Source: CAYTES01 sp964436935 (GTDB lineage: Bacteria > Patescibacteriota > Gracilibacteria > UBA1369 > UBA12473). Taken from it: 56,531 nucleotides of DNA. The stretch spans positions 1 through 56,531 of the forward strand of contig CAYTES010000003.1 of assembly GCA_964436935.1 (NCBI GenBank), given 5' to 3'. The position numbers and the translations under genes were made by a program. Shown here one piece after another: positions 7,762-15,986 of the stretch. Positions within the stretch are counted from its first letter, which is position 1. Each line of letters opens with the position of its first letter. The notes under the pieces were generated by a model, which was given only the letters and a program-made list of their open reading frames with translations, had not been told where the DNA came from and made no database searches.

Positions 7762-9753
7762 ACTTTCTCCTCCAGGAATCGGAATATCTTGAATAAGATC
7801 TTGGTCATAATTCATGGTGTTCAAAGGGGAAGATTCCGGCAAAGGATATGCCGATTCTTTCAAGATCAAAACCTCAACACGATCATCCCAATAAAAAGCT
7901 TCCAACGTATTGATCAAATCCATGACTTCAATACTCGGTTGAACATTCTTCTTTAAACGACTCAAAATCTGGAGCTGAAGCGCTTCGTCATCCTTTGCCT
8001 CCTTTAAAAAGGTGGCAAGATGCAACACGGCACGATCTTTCAAATTCAACACCAGTGTATTGAGCTGAAAAAGAGTGTCCGTCTCCAAAGACTCAAGCTG
8101 TTGCTTCATGGCTTCATTGTTTTGAATTTCAGCTTGAATCAACTTTAAAACTTGAAGGTCCTTTAGCTTTTGATCCAAAATCAAAAGCACAAATTCTTCC
8201 CGCTGCTCAGGATTCAAATGGGGAAGGGCTTCAATAACGGCATTGAACTCCACTTGGTAGTCTTCAAAAGATTTTTGTGCGAGATCGTAAGCGCCAATTT
8301 GGATCAAATCCAATGCAACCTCCAATTGATTCGAGGCATTTTGCAATTGAAGAAGCCCTTTTGTTTTATCGTCCTTGGCTAAAACAAGAAAAGTTTTATC
8401 TAAAAATTCGCGAAGCGGATGAAAGGTTTCGGCGGAAAGACCTTCCAGAAGTTTTCGATTCTCTTCAAGGACGGCATAAGCTTCTTCCGAACTCAATTCC
8501 GCAAAATCAAATAAAAGCGACTGATAATCCTCAAGCGATTCCTGTGCATGGGATAACTCTCCTCGGGCAATCAATTCGGCGGCTTCTGAAAAACGATTCT
8601 TTAAAACGACAAAAGATAAATCTTTTCGGGATTGATCATCATAAGTGAATAAAAAACGAACTTCTTCCTTCCCCCGTTTTGCAAAATACAATAATTCCCC
8701 GGGCAAAGTCCCCGCATTTTGTGCTAAATTTTGCTCATAATAATCCGCCAATTCTTGAAGATGATTTTGATCGTTCACAAGATTGGTTTGAACCCAAACA
8801 TCCGAAATACTCAAGACATCAAAATCACGAATCGGTTCCACTAAAAAAGTCGCATGTGCCTCATCAATCAACATGGATAAAGGAGGCCCGAGTCTTCCTT
8901 CACGATTCACCCCATCCTGAACCACATTAAAATCAACCAAATAATCAAACACACGAACTTCTTTTCCCTGATCGAAAGCAAAAACATCAAACGTGGCTTG
9001 ATGATCAACGGAAAAAACATCCTTTTCGGAAAAAACCGTATAGCTTGAATCGGGAAAAAGATTCACCACTTGGGACCACAGCCGCCCCCTCTCCAATTCC
9101 AAAGAAATGGAGGTTCGGAAAAGATTGGAAGGATCGGACCAAAGTTGAATCAATCGCAGCGATGAATCGGGCCCCAACGTAGCCTGCGAATCATCAACAA
9201 AAGAAACCGTAACCACACCATCTCCCTCCGTAAAAACGCGGTCCCCTTCCTCAAGACGATGGGAAGCGACATCTGTAACGGGGGAAATTACCCCTTCACG
9301 CTCAATAAAAACCGATCCGGAAAAATGATCGATGATAGTCATTTTAGATGCGGAAACCTGGGGCAGAGGGAAAAAACTTCCGACCAAAATAACCACCAAG
9401 ATCACAGGCAATAAAAAGGTTGCGAAAAAGCGACGATTCGGTGAGAAAATAGAAAAAATATCATACAGGTTCACCCGTTGCAATCGAAGTCTAAGCTTAT
9501 CCCATCCCGTTTCATGCCGTTGAAAGGAAAAAGCCTTCGTGGGTTTAACATCCAATATCAATTTTTCCAGTTGCGCCTCCAAAGAGTTGAACTCAATCGT
9601 TTCGGTTGAAATCAAATTTTCAATATGATGAAAAACACGCGACTTCAATTTACTCTTCTCTTTCAAAGAAATACCCTGCTTCTCGGAAGCAATATCCATC
9701 AATTGCTTCTCAAGCTGATCCAATCGACTGTAGTGATAAATCCAATTCCGCAT
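7756..9753 (-). CDS. FecR-domain / DUF5667 single-pass membrane protein, probable anti-sigma partner
   Basis: 665 residues from the ATG at 9753; a TTG 27 bases upstream is possible but weaker, and AAAGG precedes the ATG. It has a cytoplasmic N-terminus with a coiled segment (1-80), one TM helix (about 109-129), a FecR-like beta domain (about 135-260, including the region around 'GSVFIEREG' and 'LELERGRLWSQVV'), then a long helical tail. The tail resembles DUF5667 (PGELLYFAKRGKEEVR and a following helix rich in A, E and L). FecR-type proteins pass an outside signal to an ECF sigma factor. The gene follows the sigma gene by 23 bases on the same strand, which supports a sigma/anti-sigma pair. 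The signal is unknown. Confidence 0.75.
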   Translation of the reverse strand: MRNWIYHYSRLDQLEKQLMDIASEKQGISLKEKSKLKSRVFHHIENLISTETIEFNSLEAQLEKLILDVKPTKAFSFQRHETGWDKLRLRLQRVNLYDIFSIFSPNRRFFATFLLPVILVVILVGSFFPLPQVSASKMTIIDHFSGSVFIEREGVISPVTDVASHRLEEGDRVFTEGDGVVTVSFVDDSQATLGPDSSLRLIQLWSDPSNLFRTSISLELERGRLWSQVVNLFPDSSYTVFSEKDVFSVDHQATFDVFAFDQGKEVRVFDYLVDFNVVQDGVNREGRLGPPLSMLIDEAHATFLVEPIRDFDVLSISDVWVQTNLVNDQNHLQELADYYEQNLAQNAGTLPGELLYFAKRGKEEVRFLFTYDDQSRKDLSFVVLKNRFSEAAELIARGELSHAQESLEDYQSLLFDFAELSSEEAYAVLEENRKLLEGLSAETFHPLREFLDKTFLVLAKDDKTKGLLQLQNASNQLEVALDLIQIGAYDLAQKSFEDYQVEFNAVIEALPHLNPEQREEFVLLILDQKLKDLQVLKLIQAEIQNNEAMKQQLESLETDTLFQLNTLVLNLKDRAVLHLATFLKEAKDDEALQLQILSRLKKNVQPSIEVMDLINTLEAFYWDDRVEVLILKESAYPLPESSPLNTMNYDQDLIQDIPIPGGESL

Positions 9754-9776
9754 AACCTTTACAACGTTAAAATAAA

Positions 9777-10379
9777 TCAATCATTACACTGAAGGCCTCG
9801 TTCTTCAAGAATAGAGCGTAATGCTCGGAGCGCGCGATACTGCAAAATTCGAATATTGGGAAGATTCCGCTGCAGAATGACAGCAATTTCCTGATGGCTG
9901 AAACCCAATATGTATTTAAAAACCAAAACCTGTTGATAGGAATCTTTCAATTGAGCCAATGCTTCTCGAAGGTATTTTTTATTCAAACGTTGACCGGCCC
10001 ATTCCATAGGATCATTTTCTAAGCGGTCCAAGCCGGCGGGAAGCTGTTCATTGAGCGAAATATGTTTGCGATGAAACCGATAATGATCCACCACTAAATT
10101 ATGCGCGATACGAAATAGCCAGGAAGAAAAAGGATGCTGTGTCGGACGATACTTATCAATATTTTCCCATACCCTCACAAAAACAGTCTCAACCACATCT
10201 TCCACTTCTTCACGATCAATCCGATAATAAACATACCGATAGATGGAATCGATGTAGATGTCATACAATTTTCCAAATGCTTCCATATCCCCCTCCTGGC
10301 AAGCCGAAACCAAAGCCTGAATCTGCGCTTGATCAACTTTACTCGACGATGATGATGAAAAGAGTGGAGAAGCGTCCAT
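9777..10379 (-). CDS. ECF-type RNA polymerase sigma factor
   Basis: A 200-residue sigma-70 family protein with only regions 2 and 4. Region 2 (about 30-100) contains YDIYIDSIYRYVYYRI and PFSSWLFRIAHNLVVDHYR, the -10 recognition helix area. Region 4 (about 135-190) contains QVLVFKYILGFSHQEIA with its helix-turn-helix. That is the usual ECF layout and length. A TATAAT lies upstream on the minus strand (10405-10410) but I see no clear -35 partner. It is paired with the downstream FecR membrane gene. The regulon is unknown; autoregulation would be expected for the class. Confidence 0.9.
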   Translation of the reverse strand: MDASPLFSSSSSSKVDQAQIQALVSACQEGDMEAFGKLYDIYIDSIYRYVYYRIDREEVEDVVETVFVRVWENIDKYRPTQHPFSSWLFRIAHNLVVDHYRFHRKHISLNEQLPAGLDRLENDPMEWAGQRLNKKYLREALAQLKDSYQQVLVFKYILGFSHQEIAVILQRNLPNIRILQYRALRALRSILEERGLQCND

Positions 10380-10457
10380 AGATTTGAGCCCCTATTCTAA
10401 CACAAATTATAATAAAGGAACCCCTAAAACCTAGGTTCTCTGCAACAGGACTATTAT

Positions 10458-11333
10458 TTATTGATTCAACATTTTCTCGCATCGAAGCACCTCATCCACC
10501 GAACCGATATAGATCGGCGTGCATTGATCAAAAGATTCAATCAACTGATCCAAAATGGGTTGTTTTCCATTCGAAGCGGCCCCACCGGCCTGCTCCACAA
10601 GATAAGCCATGGGAGCGCATTCAAAAAGCAACCTTAATTTCCCTCGAGGAGCATGAGAATAACCGGGATAAGAAAAAATCCCTTTCCCTTTGATTAAGAT
10701 CTGATTAAGGTCCGGAACCATCCCTCCGGAATAACGAAGCGTATACCCTTCCTTCATCCACCAATTCACCAATTCAAGATAATCCGGCCGATCATAACTG
10801 GCCCGGAGATTGCCCGGGGAAAACATTTTACCCTCTCCGATCTTTAAATGAGATTTTGAAAGGCGCCATTCATCATCGGGAAAAAGACGGTACTCATGAG
10901 TTCCCTCCCCACGAGAAAGCACCAAGGTGGTACGGGGACCATACACACCAAAACCGGCCGCCACCATTTCGCGGGGAGTACGCCCGATCAAATTTTGAGT
11001 GGCATAAATGCCGAAAATAGTTCCCACCGATAAATTAACATCCACCAAAGAAGAACCGTCCAGCGGATCGTAACAAACCGTATAGGGGCCATCCCCGATA
11101 ATGTGGACCTCATCCAGCTCTTCGGAAATAACTTGAGAAACCAAACGGGTAGAGGTCAATTTTTCTCGAATGATCTGATCCGCCAATACATCCAATGCCA
11201 ATTGATCTTCACCAAAAATATTCTTGGTCCCGGCTTTACCCACTTCCGCAGTATGAATATGCGCCGCAATGGAATGAATGGCATCAGCCAAAGCTTCAAG
11301 CACTAAACCTAAATTGCCTTCAAAATCATTCAT
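10458..11333 (-). CDS. fbp: Fructose-1,6-bisphosphatase, class I
   Basis: Hydrolyses fructose 1,6-bisphosphate to fructose 6-phosphate, the committed gluconeogenic step. The class I signature is VCYDPLDGSSLVDVNLSVG, with metal ligands in the SEE and DPLDGS segments; a C-terminal substrate region PRGKLRLLFECAPMAYLVEQ is also present. The length of about 291 residues is slightly short for the family. I place the start at the ATG (11333); a GTG at 11366 would add 11 residues and overlap the stop of gap by 11 bases. It is last in the fba-gap-fbp operon, which makes hexose phosphate from triose phosphate. Confidence 0.92.
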   Translation of the reverse strand: MNDFEGNLGLVLEALADAIHSIAAHIHTAEVGKAGTKNIFGEDQLALDVLADQIIREKLTSTRLVSQVISEELDEVHIIGDGPYTVCYDPLDGSSLVDVNLSVGTIFGIYATQNLIGRTPREMVAAGFGVYGPRTTLVLSRGEGTHEYRLFPDDEWRLSKSHLKIGEGKMFSPGNLRASYDRPDYLELVNWWMKEGYTLRYSGGMVPDLNQILIKGKGIFSYPGYSHAPRGKLRLLFECAPMAYLVEQAGGAASNGKQPILDQLIESFDQCTPIYIGSVDEVLRCEKMLNQ

Positions 11334-11355
11334 AGGGAACGGTGCTTTAAATAAA

Positions 11356-12363
11356 TCAAATCCCACGTCCCATCCAACGAATCAGATCAAGAACGCGAGC
11401 CACATAGCCCCATTCATTGTCATACCAGACCACCAACTGAAGAAATTTACCATTCAATACTTTGGTGGAAAGCAAATCCACAATGGCGGACCGTGTATCC
11501 CCTTTATAATCAATGGAGACCAAAGGCTCATCGGATGTGCCTAAGATCGCATTCATTCCCTCACCCTCCACCTTCAAAAAAAGCTCATTCACTTCATCCA
11601 CAGTCACCTCCCGTTTTAAAATCACGGTCATATCCAAAACGGAAACTGAAGGGATGGGAACCCGAAACGCCATTCCATCCACCTTTCCTTTAAGAGAGGG
11701 AATAACCTGGCTAATAGCGGTCATCGCCCCTGTAGTTGTCGGAATAATGGATTCGGTGGTGGCACGGGAACGACGAAAATCCTCAGTACTGGAATTATCC
11801 AACAAGTTTTGGGTATAAGTGAACGCATGGATCGTTGAAACCATCGCGGCATCCACTCCAAAATAGTGTTCCAACACTTTCATGGTGGGAGCCAGCGCAT
11901 TGGTGGTACAAGACGCATTGGAAATCACTTCAAAGTCAGCCGGATTAAATTCTTCATCATTCACCCCCATCACAATGGTACGCACCGCTTCGTCCTTACA
12001 AGGCGCGGTGATAAGCACCTTCTTGGCCCCTGCTTCCAAATGAGGCAAAACTTGAGCTCGGGTGGTAAACTTTCCCGTAGACTCGATCACAATATCCACG
12101 CCCAAGTCTTTCCACGGAGCGCGAGCCGGATCCGATTCCTGAAAAACCTGCACCACATTCCCGTTCACCTTTAAATCTTTCCCCTCCACCTCCACCAAAG
12201 CATCCAGAGTGCCATAAACGGAATCCCTTTTCAGAAGCAACGCATGAGAATGCGCATCCGCACGACTATTGATACCAACGACAACCACATCTTCACAAGC
12301 AAGCAACTGACGATGCAATGCGCGTCCAATACGACCATAACCATTAATGGCAATTCGAATCAT
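11356..12363 (-). CDS. gap: Glyceraldehyde-3-phosphate dehydrogenase, probable NADP-preferring gluconeogenic form
   Basis: 335 residues; Rossmann motif INGYGRIGR and catalytic C152 in SNASCTTN. The coenzyme loop after the second beta strand reads GINSRAD, so the aspartate that contacts the NAD ribose is replaced by Ser/Arg. The segment LLDNSSTEDFRRSR lacks the proline found at this place in NAD enzymes. Both features fit NADP-preferring GapB/plant-type enzymes. The gene lies between fba (14-base gap) and fbp (overlapping or 22 bases), which also argues for gluconeogenesis. The window holds a second, NAD-type copy at 15987. Coenzyme choice is inferred, not shown. Confidence 0.92.
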   Translation of the reverse strand: MIRIAINGYGRIGRALHRQLLACEDVVVVGINSRADAHSHALLLKRDSVYGTLDALVEVEGKDLKVNGNVVQVFQESDPARAPWKDLGVDIVIESTGKFTTRAQVLPHLEAGAKKVLITAPCKDEAVRTIVMGVNDEEFNPADFEVISNASCTTNALAPTMKVLEHYFGVDAAMVSTIHAFTYTQNLLDNSSTEDFRRSRATTESIIPTTTGAMTAISQVIPSLKGKVDGMAFRVPIPSVSVLDMTVILKREVTVDEVNELFLKVEGEGMNAILGTSDEPLVSIDYKGDTRSAIVDLLSTKVLNGKFLQLVVWYDNEWGYVARVLDLIRWMGRGI

Positions 12364-12377
12364 AAAAAAATAACGTT

Positions 12378-13505
12378 TTAAAGTTGAAGAAAAGGCACGG
12401 TTTCTCGATAGTGGAGTGCCGTTTGATGGGAGCCAAACGCATGGGTCATCATGTGCATGATATGTTCCACCATCGCCTCAATGGAAGCGGTATGATCCAA
12501 CTGCTCGATATCCTCTTCAAACCATTTGAGAACTTTTCGAAGCGGCCGATTGGTGGCCTCGGCTTTTTCATTCATTTTATCCAAAAGCGGCTGAGGAAAA
12601 TGCTCAAACCAAATATTGGAAACCGAAGTGGCGTAATTGATTTTACGAGCTCCGGCTTCAATGATCTTTCGAAATTGATCGGGAGCAAGTCCACTCCCCC
12701 CATGCATAACGGGATAGGATTGATACTCTCGAATAGCCTCTGAAATTTCACGGAGTCGGTCATAACCAATACGAGGCTGCGCCTTATAAATCCCATGCTG
12801 ATTGCCTATAAAACAGGATGCACCGGTGGCTCCCGTGGAAACAATCAATTTCAAAATATCCTCAACCTTAGTGTAGTAGTTTTCAACATCCTGATAAATA
12901 TGATCCACATCGGTGGCTTCTACCGAGTGAACAAATCCTTCCTCAGCTTCGAGCGCAATTCCCAAAGGATAAATTTTGCGAATCACCTCCTGACATTTTG
13001 CAATATTCTCATCCAAAGAAAGTTTGCTCAAATCAATCAAAATCGAACTGAAACCGGCTTTGATGGAACGGTCCGTACATCCCACTACATCCTTTTGGAT
13101 ATGATCATGATGCAAACCGACAGGAACAGCATAGCCATATTTTTCAATCATTTCCTGGACAATCTCGTGAGAAACCGCCGCCAAACGATCGGTATCCATA
13201 CTGCAATATTCAATCTCACTTTCGGCAATCTCCAAAATAACGGGAGATTTCAATCTCCAAGCTGCCTCAAGCGTCGCACGAACAATCTGGGGAGAGCGTT
13301 GATTGATAGCGACAATTCCAAAACGATGCTGATCGGCAACCGTAAGCAAGGTTTTCAAATTAACCATATGGAAACCGGAAGGAAGGACCTTTAAATAAGG
13401 ATTATTCGAAGCATTCAATTCCGCCAACATAGGGATGGAATTATGGGGATGAGCCGAAAGCTCAGCCTGTGTTTTCATAAGATTATTCGTTAAGGAGTGC
13501 GTCAT
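12378..13505 (-). CDS. fba: Class II fructose-bisphosphate aldolase
   Basis: A 375-residue zinc-dependent TIM-barrel aldolase that condenses DHAP and GAP to fructose 1,6-bisphosphate. Family features are VGLHHDHIQKD (zinc histidine and catalytic Asp region), ALEAEEG, the GNQHGIY segment and PVMHGGSGL with INYATS near the C-terminus. An N-terminal extension of about 40 residues precedes the barrel; the ATG at 13505 is kept, though an internal ATG 27 bases downstream is also possible. It is the first gene of fba-gap-fbp, with a good promoter at 13554-13582. A related ketose-bisphosphate aldolase specificity (tagatose) cannot be excluded, but the neighbours argue for fructose. Confidence 0.92.
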   Translation of the reverse strand: MTHSLTNNLMKTQAELSAHPHNSIPMLAELNASNNPYLKVLPSGFHMVNLKTLLTVADQHRFGIVAINQRSPQIVRATLEAAWRLKSPVILEIAESEIEYCSMDTDRLAAVSHEIVQEMIEKYGYAVPVGLHHDHIQKDVVGCTDRSIKAGFSSILIDLSKLSLDENIAKCQEVIRKIYPLGIALEAEEGFVHSVEATDVDHIYQDVENYYTKVEDILKLIVSTGATGASCFIGNQHGIYKAQPRIGYDRLREISEAIREYQSYPVMHGGSGLAPDQFRKIIEAGARKINYATSVSNIWFEHFPQPLLDKMNEKAEATNRPLRKVLKWFEEDIEQLDHTASIEAMVEHIMHMMTHAFGSHQTALHYRETVPFLQL

Positions 13506-13553
13506 GATTTTAAATTTTTAAATTAAAAACAATTCCTTAAAAAGGATAAACGT

Positions 13554-13582
13554 AGAATACTGGCGGTCATAGAAAAAATCAA
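13554..13582 (-). promoter_or_regulatory. Promoter of the fba-gap-fbp operon
   Basis: On the minus strand TTGATT (13577-13582) and TATTCT (13554-13559) are 17 bases apart, upstream of the fba ATG at 13505. Confidence 0.65.
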
Positions 13583-13605
13583 CCAGCTTAAAGAGCAGAG
13601 GGTTT

Positions 13606-13624
13606 CTGTTAGGTGAACAGCTCC
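13606..13624. repeat. Short hairpin motif, copy 1
   Basis: CTGTT-AGGTG-AACAG followed by CTCC. On the minus strand this reads GGAGCTGTT...AACAG, and the same string occurs at 37223-37240. It lies 5 bases past the ftsL-like stop and might act as a weak terminator, but it has no T run. Confidence 0.4.
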
Positions 13625-13629
13625 TAGAA

Positions 13630-13980
13630 TTATAGCGAAGGATTTTCAGCCAAACCCGTCAAACTATCCAAAAAATAAACCTGCTGTGGCTTAACCATGG
13701 TTTGAACCAGTTCACTTTCCTGAATGGAACCCAAGGAGCGGGCCTTCAAAATCAACATCGAATTGATTTCAAAATCTTCCACCAGTTGCTGGTTGTGATC
13801 TTCAAGTTCTTTAATCAAATAACCCTGAGTGGACATGGCATTCAACTGAATCAACGAAACGGTCCCCATAAGCAAAATAAGGGCCGCCATAAGAAAAACC
13901 CCCAAACGAAAGGGAATTCGAAATTGAATCAATTTGGGTTGAGAGGAGATTGGAGGGATAGAAGTAGAGGAAGGATTCAT
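13630..13980 (-). CDS. ftsL: FtsL-like cell-division protein
   Basis: A 116-residue bitopic protein: short Pro/Ser-rich cytoplasmic N-terminus (1-27), one TM helix (about 28-50), then a helical region with coiled-coil spacing (about 60-90). FtsL has this topology and forms a complex with FtsB and FtsQ at the septum. Sequence alone is too divergent to prove it. The position, 21 bases downstream of rsmH on the same strand, is the conserved place of ftsL in the dcw cluster and is the main evidence. The usual next gene, a penicillin-binding protein (ftsI), is absent here. Confidence 0.65.
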   Translation of the reverse strand: MNPSSTSIPPISSQPKLIQFRIPFRLGVFLMAALILLMGTVSLIQLNAMSTQGYLIKELEDHNQQLVEDFEINSMLILKARSLGSIQESELVQTMVKPQQVYFLDSLTGLAENPSL

Positions 13981-14001
13981 GAATTTTTTAAACTTTAGAG
14001 G

Positions 14002-14946
14002 TCAAGAGGAAGCAAGTCTTTGAATAACTCGCAATTTGGCACTACGACTACGGGGATTGAAATGTTGTTCCGATTCGGAAGGAATAATGGGCTTTTTTGT
14101 CAAAAGACGAAACAAGGGGGTGGCACATTCGCAGCGAAGTACCTGAGGAGGACAAAAACAGTCGCGAACTGCCTCTTTAAAAATCTGCTTCACGATACGA
14201 TCTTCAAGCGAATGATAACTCATCACCGCCAGCCGCCCAGAAGGAGCCAAGAGCGATAAAAGCGAGGGTAAAGCCTCTTTCAAACGAGCCAATTCTTGAT
14301 TCACCTCAATACGGAGCGCTTGGAACAGCCGCGTGAGCAACCGGCGCCGATCCGAAAGGGACCGCATCAAAGGTTCCACAAGCTGAGCCAACTCCAATGT
14401 CGTTTTAAAAGGAGTGATCGCCCGTTGGTCCACAATGAGACGAGATAGTTTGGGGGCATAAGGTTCCTCGCCATATTCATAAAAAATCCGTCTCAAATCC
14501 TCATAGGAATAATGATTGACGACATCCGCCGCCGTGATTCCCTCGGAGCGATTGAACCGCATATCCAAGGGGGCATCGGCATGGAATGAAAATCCACGAG
14601 AAACATCGTCGACATGAGGCGAAGAAAGCCCTAAATCCAAAAGGATAGCATTGACGGAAGAAATTCCGATTTCCCGAAGCCGTTGATGACAATGAGCAAA
14701 GTTATCGTTAAAAAACACAACTTGCGGAGAAAAATCCTTAAGACGTTCTTGAGCAAGAGATAAATTGGCTTGATCAAGATCAAATCCAAAATAGCGACCC
14801 GTTGGACCAATCTGGGGAAGAATGGCATGCGCATGCCCTCCCAACCCCAAAGTTCCATCCACCACCACATCACCAGAGTGGAGGTCCAATAACGCGAGGA
14901 CTTCTTGTAAAAGAACGGGGTCGTGCTTAAGGCTTTTATTCTTCAT
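14002..14946 (-). CDS. rsmH: 16S rRNA (cytosine-1402-N4)-methyltransferase
   Basis: A 314-residue SAM-dependent methyltransferase (MraW) that modifies C1402 in the decoding centre. The family start HDPVLLQEVLALL is present, followed by motif I DGTLGLGGHA, ILLDLGLSS and a C-terminal MSYHSLEDRIVKQ. It has the usual length and a helical insert domain in the middle. It starts a small dcw remnant (rsmH-ftsL) without mraZ upstream. A promoter at 15017-15045 fits. Confidence 0.96.
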   Translation of the reverse strand: MKNKSLKHDPVLLQEVLALLDLHSGDVVVDGTLGLGGHAHAILPQIGPTGRYFGFDLDQANLSLAQERLKDFSPQVVFFNDNFAHCHQRLREIGISSVNAILLDLGLSSPHVDDVSRGFSFHADAPLDMRFNRSEGITAADVVNHYSYEDLRRIFYEYGEEPYAPKLSRLIVDQRAITPFKTTLELAQLVEPLMRSLSDRRRLLTRLFQALRIEVNQELARLKEALPSLLSLLAPSGRLAVMSYHSLEDRIVKQIFKEAVRDCFCPPQVLRCECATPLFRLLTKKPIIPSESEQHFNPRSRSAKLRVIQRLASS

Positions 14947-15215
14947 TTATAAGATGCTGTGTTCAAAACTTGTGCACAATATGTGTATAATTTTTTTGAT
15001 CGCGATATTAACCCAATTTTTAGGCTTATCAAAAGGTATTGTCAATAAATAAATTCCGGAAAATCGATAAAAATAGGAAAAAAGGTATAACTTTTGTATA
15101 CAAAATAATGAATTTGAATCTATTAAATAACAAAAAAATAAAACCTAAAACACGAAATGCAAAAATTATTGCAAAGAAAAAATATATTTTATAAAAATAC
15201 AAAAACGCGAACGAA
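14947..15215. other. AT-rich intergenic region, rsmH promoter
   Basis: A very AT-rich 269-bp gap between rsmH and tsaC, both on the minus strand. It contains the rsmH promoter (next entry). I see no MraZ-type TGGG repeat boxes and no convincing ORF. Confidence 0.5.
15017..15045 (-). promoter_or_regulatory. Promoter of rsmH-ftsL
   Basis: On the minus strand a consensus TTGACA (15040-15045) precedes TAAAAA (15017-15022) by 17 bases. The transcript would have a leader of about 65 bases before the rsmH ATG. The same TTGAC-N17-TAAAAA form occurs before rpsJ. Confidence 0.55.
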
Positions 15216-15836
15216 CTATGATTCCATTTCAACCCCCTCCCGACTCAAAAACTCAAAAACCGCCTCGTCCAAATCCCCGGAGCGCAAAAGATTTACGTTC
15301 TCATCATCAATTCGAATAATCGTAGAAGGCATTCTCACGGGAATATCCCCCGCATCCAAAATAAAATCCGGCTGCACGGAAATGTCCCGAACAGCGTACG
15401 GGGAAGATTTTCCGTGAAAATTAGCGCTGGTGGTTGTGACCGGGCCTCCCCAAGCCTGTAAAAGCGCGACAGAAAAAGGCTCATCAATACAACGAAGTCC
15501 AACAAAAGATTCATCGGAATTTAAGAAAAAAGGTAAAACCGATTTTCGAGGAAGAACAAGGGTCAATGCTCCGGGCCAAAATTGCTTGACCAAACGCAAT
15601 GCCAAATCAGAAAATTGGGCATACTTTTGAGCTTCTTTTAAAGAAGCGGTCAAAATACTAACCGGCTTGGAAAGATCCATCCCTTTGGTGTGATACAAAT
15701 GCAGCAACGCGGCAGGATTATGAATATCCACGGCAAGCCCATAGCAAGTATCCGTAGGATGAGCCACAATTCCCCCTTGTTTCAAAATAGAAACGGCTTG
15801 CTCAATTTGGGAAGAGGAGGGTTGCTTTTTATTCAT
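15216..15836 (-). CDS. tsaC: L-threonylcarbamoyladenylate synthase (Sua5/YrdC/YciO family)
   Basis: A 206-residue single-domain YrdC fold protein. The N-terminal motif GGIVAHPTDTCYGLAVD and the downstream KPVSIL segment are family signatures. The residues around 'PGALTLVLPR' and 'VTTTSANFHGKSS' line the ATP/threonine pocket. It makes the intermediate for t6A37 in ANN-decoding tRNAs. Only the YrdC domain is present, with no Sua5 C-terminal domain, so tsaC is the better symbol. It is divergent from gap at 15987 across a 150-bp spacer. Confidence 0.93.
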   Translation of the reverse strand: MNKKQPSSSQIEQAVSILKQGGIVAHPTDTCYGLAVDIHNPAALLHLYHTKGMDLSKPVSILTASLKEAQKYAQFSDLALRLVKQFWPGALTLVLPRKSVLPFFLNSDESFVGLRCIDEPFSVALLQAWGGPVTTTSANFHGKSSPYAVRDISVQPDFILDAGDIPVRMPSTIIRIDDENVNLLRSGDLDEAVFEFLSREGVEMES

Positions 15837-15892
15837 CGTTTAAAAATGATAACACAATAATCTAGAGAGGGTAAATTTGTTAATTTGAGCAT

Positions 15893-15920
15893 TGAAGATT
15901 AAAACCAAGACACTTATACT
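15893..15920 (+). promoter_or_regulatory. Promoter of gap (second copy)
   Basis: TTGAAG (15893-15898) and TATACT (15915-15920) are 16 bases apart, giving a predicted transcript start near 15927, about 60 bases before the ATG at 15987. Confidence 0.65.
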
Positions 15921-15986
15921 CAAGGAACATTATTCTTGAAGCCCATCTCGGCTTCGTCATCTATCTCCCCTAACTCCCCCGCTCTT

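Noticed and set aside
14950..15010. MraZ box array or DnaA box cluster upstream of rsmH
   Set aside because: There is a TTGTGCACA-like string, but no TGGG repeats and no set of TTATNCACA sites; AT-richness alone is not evidence for an origin.
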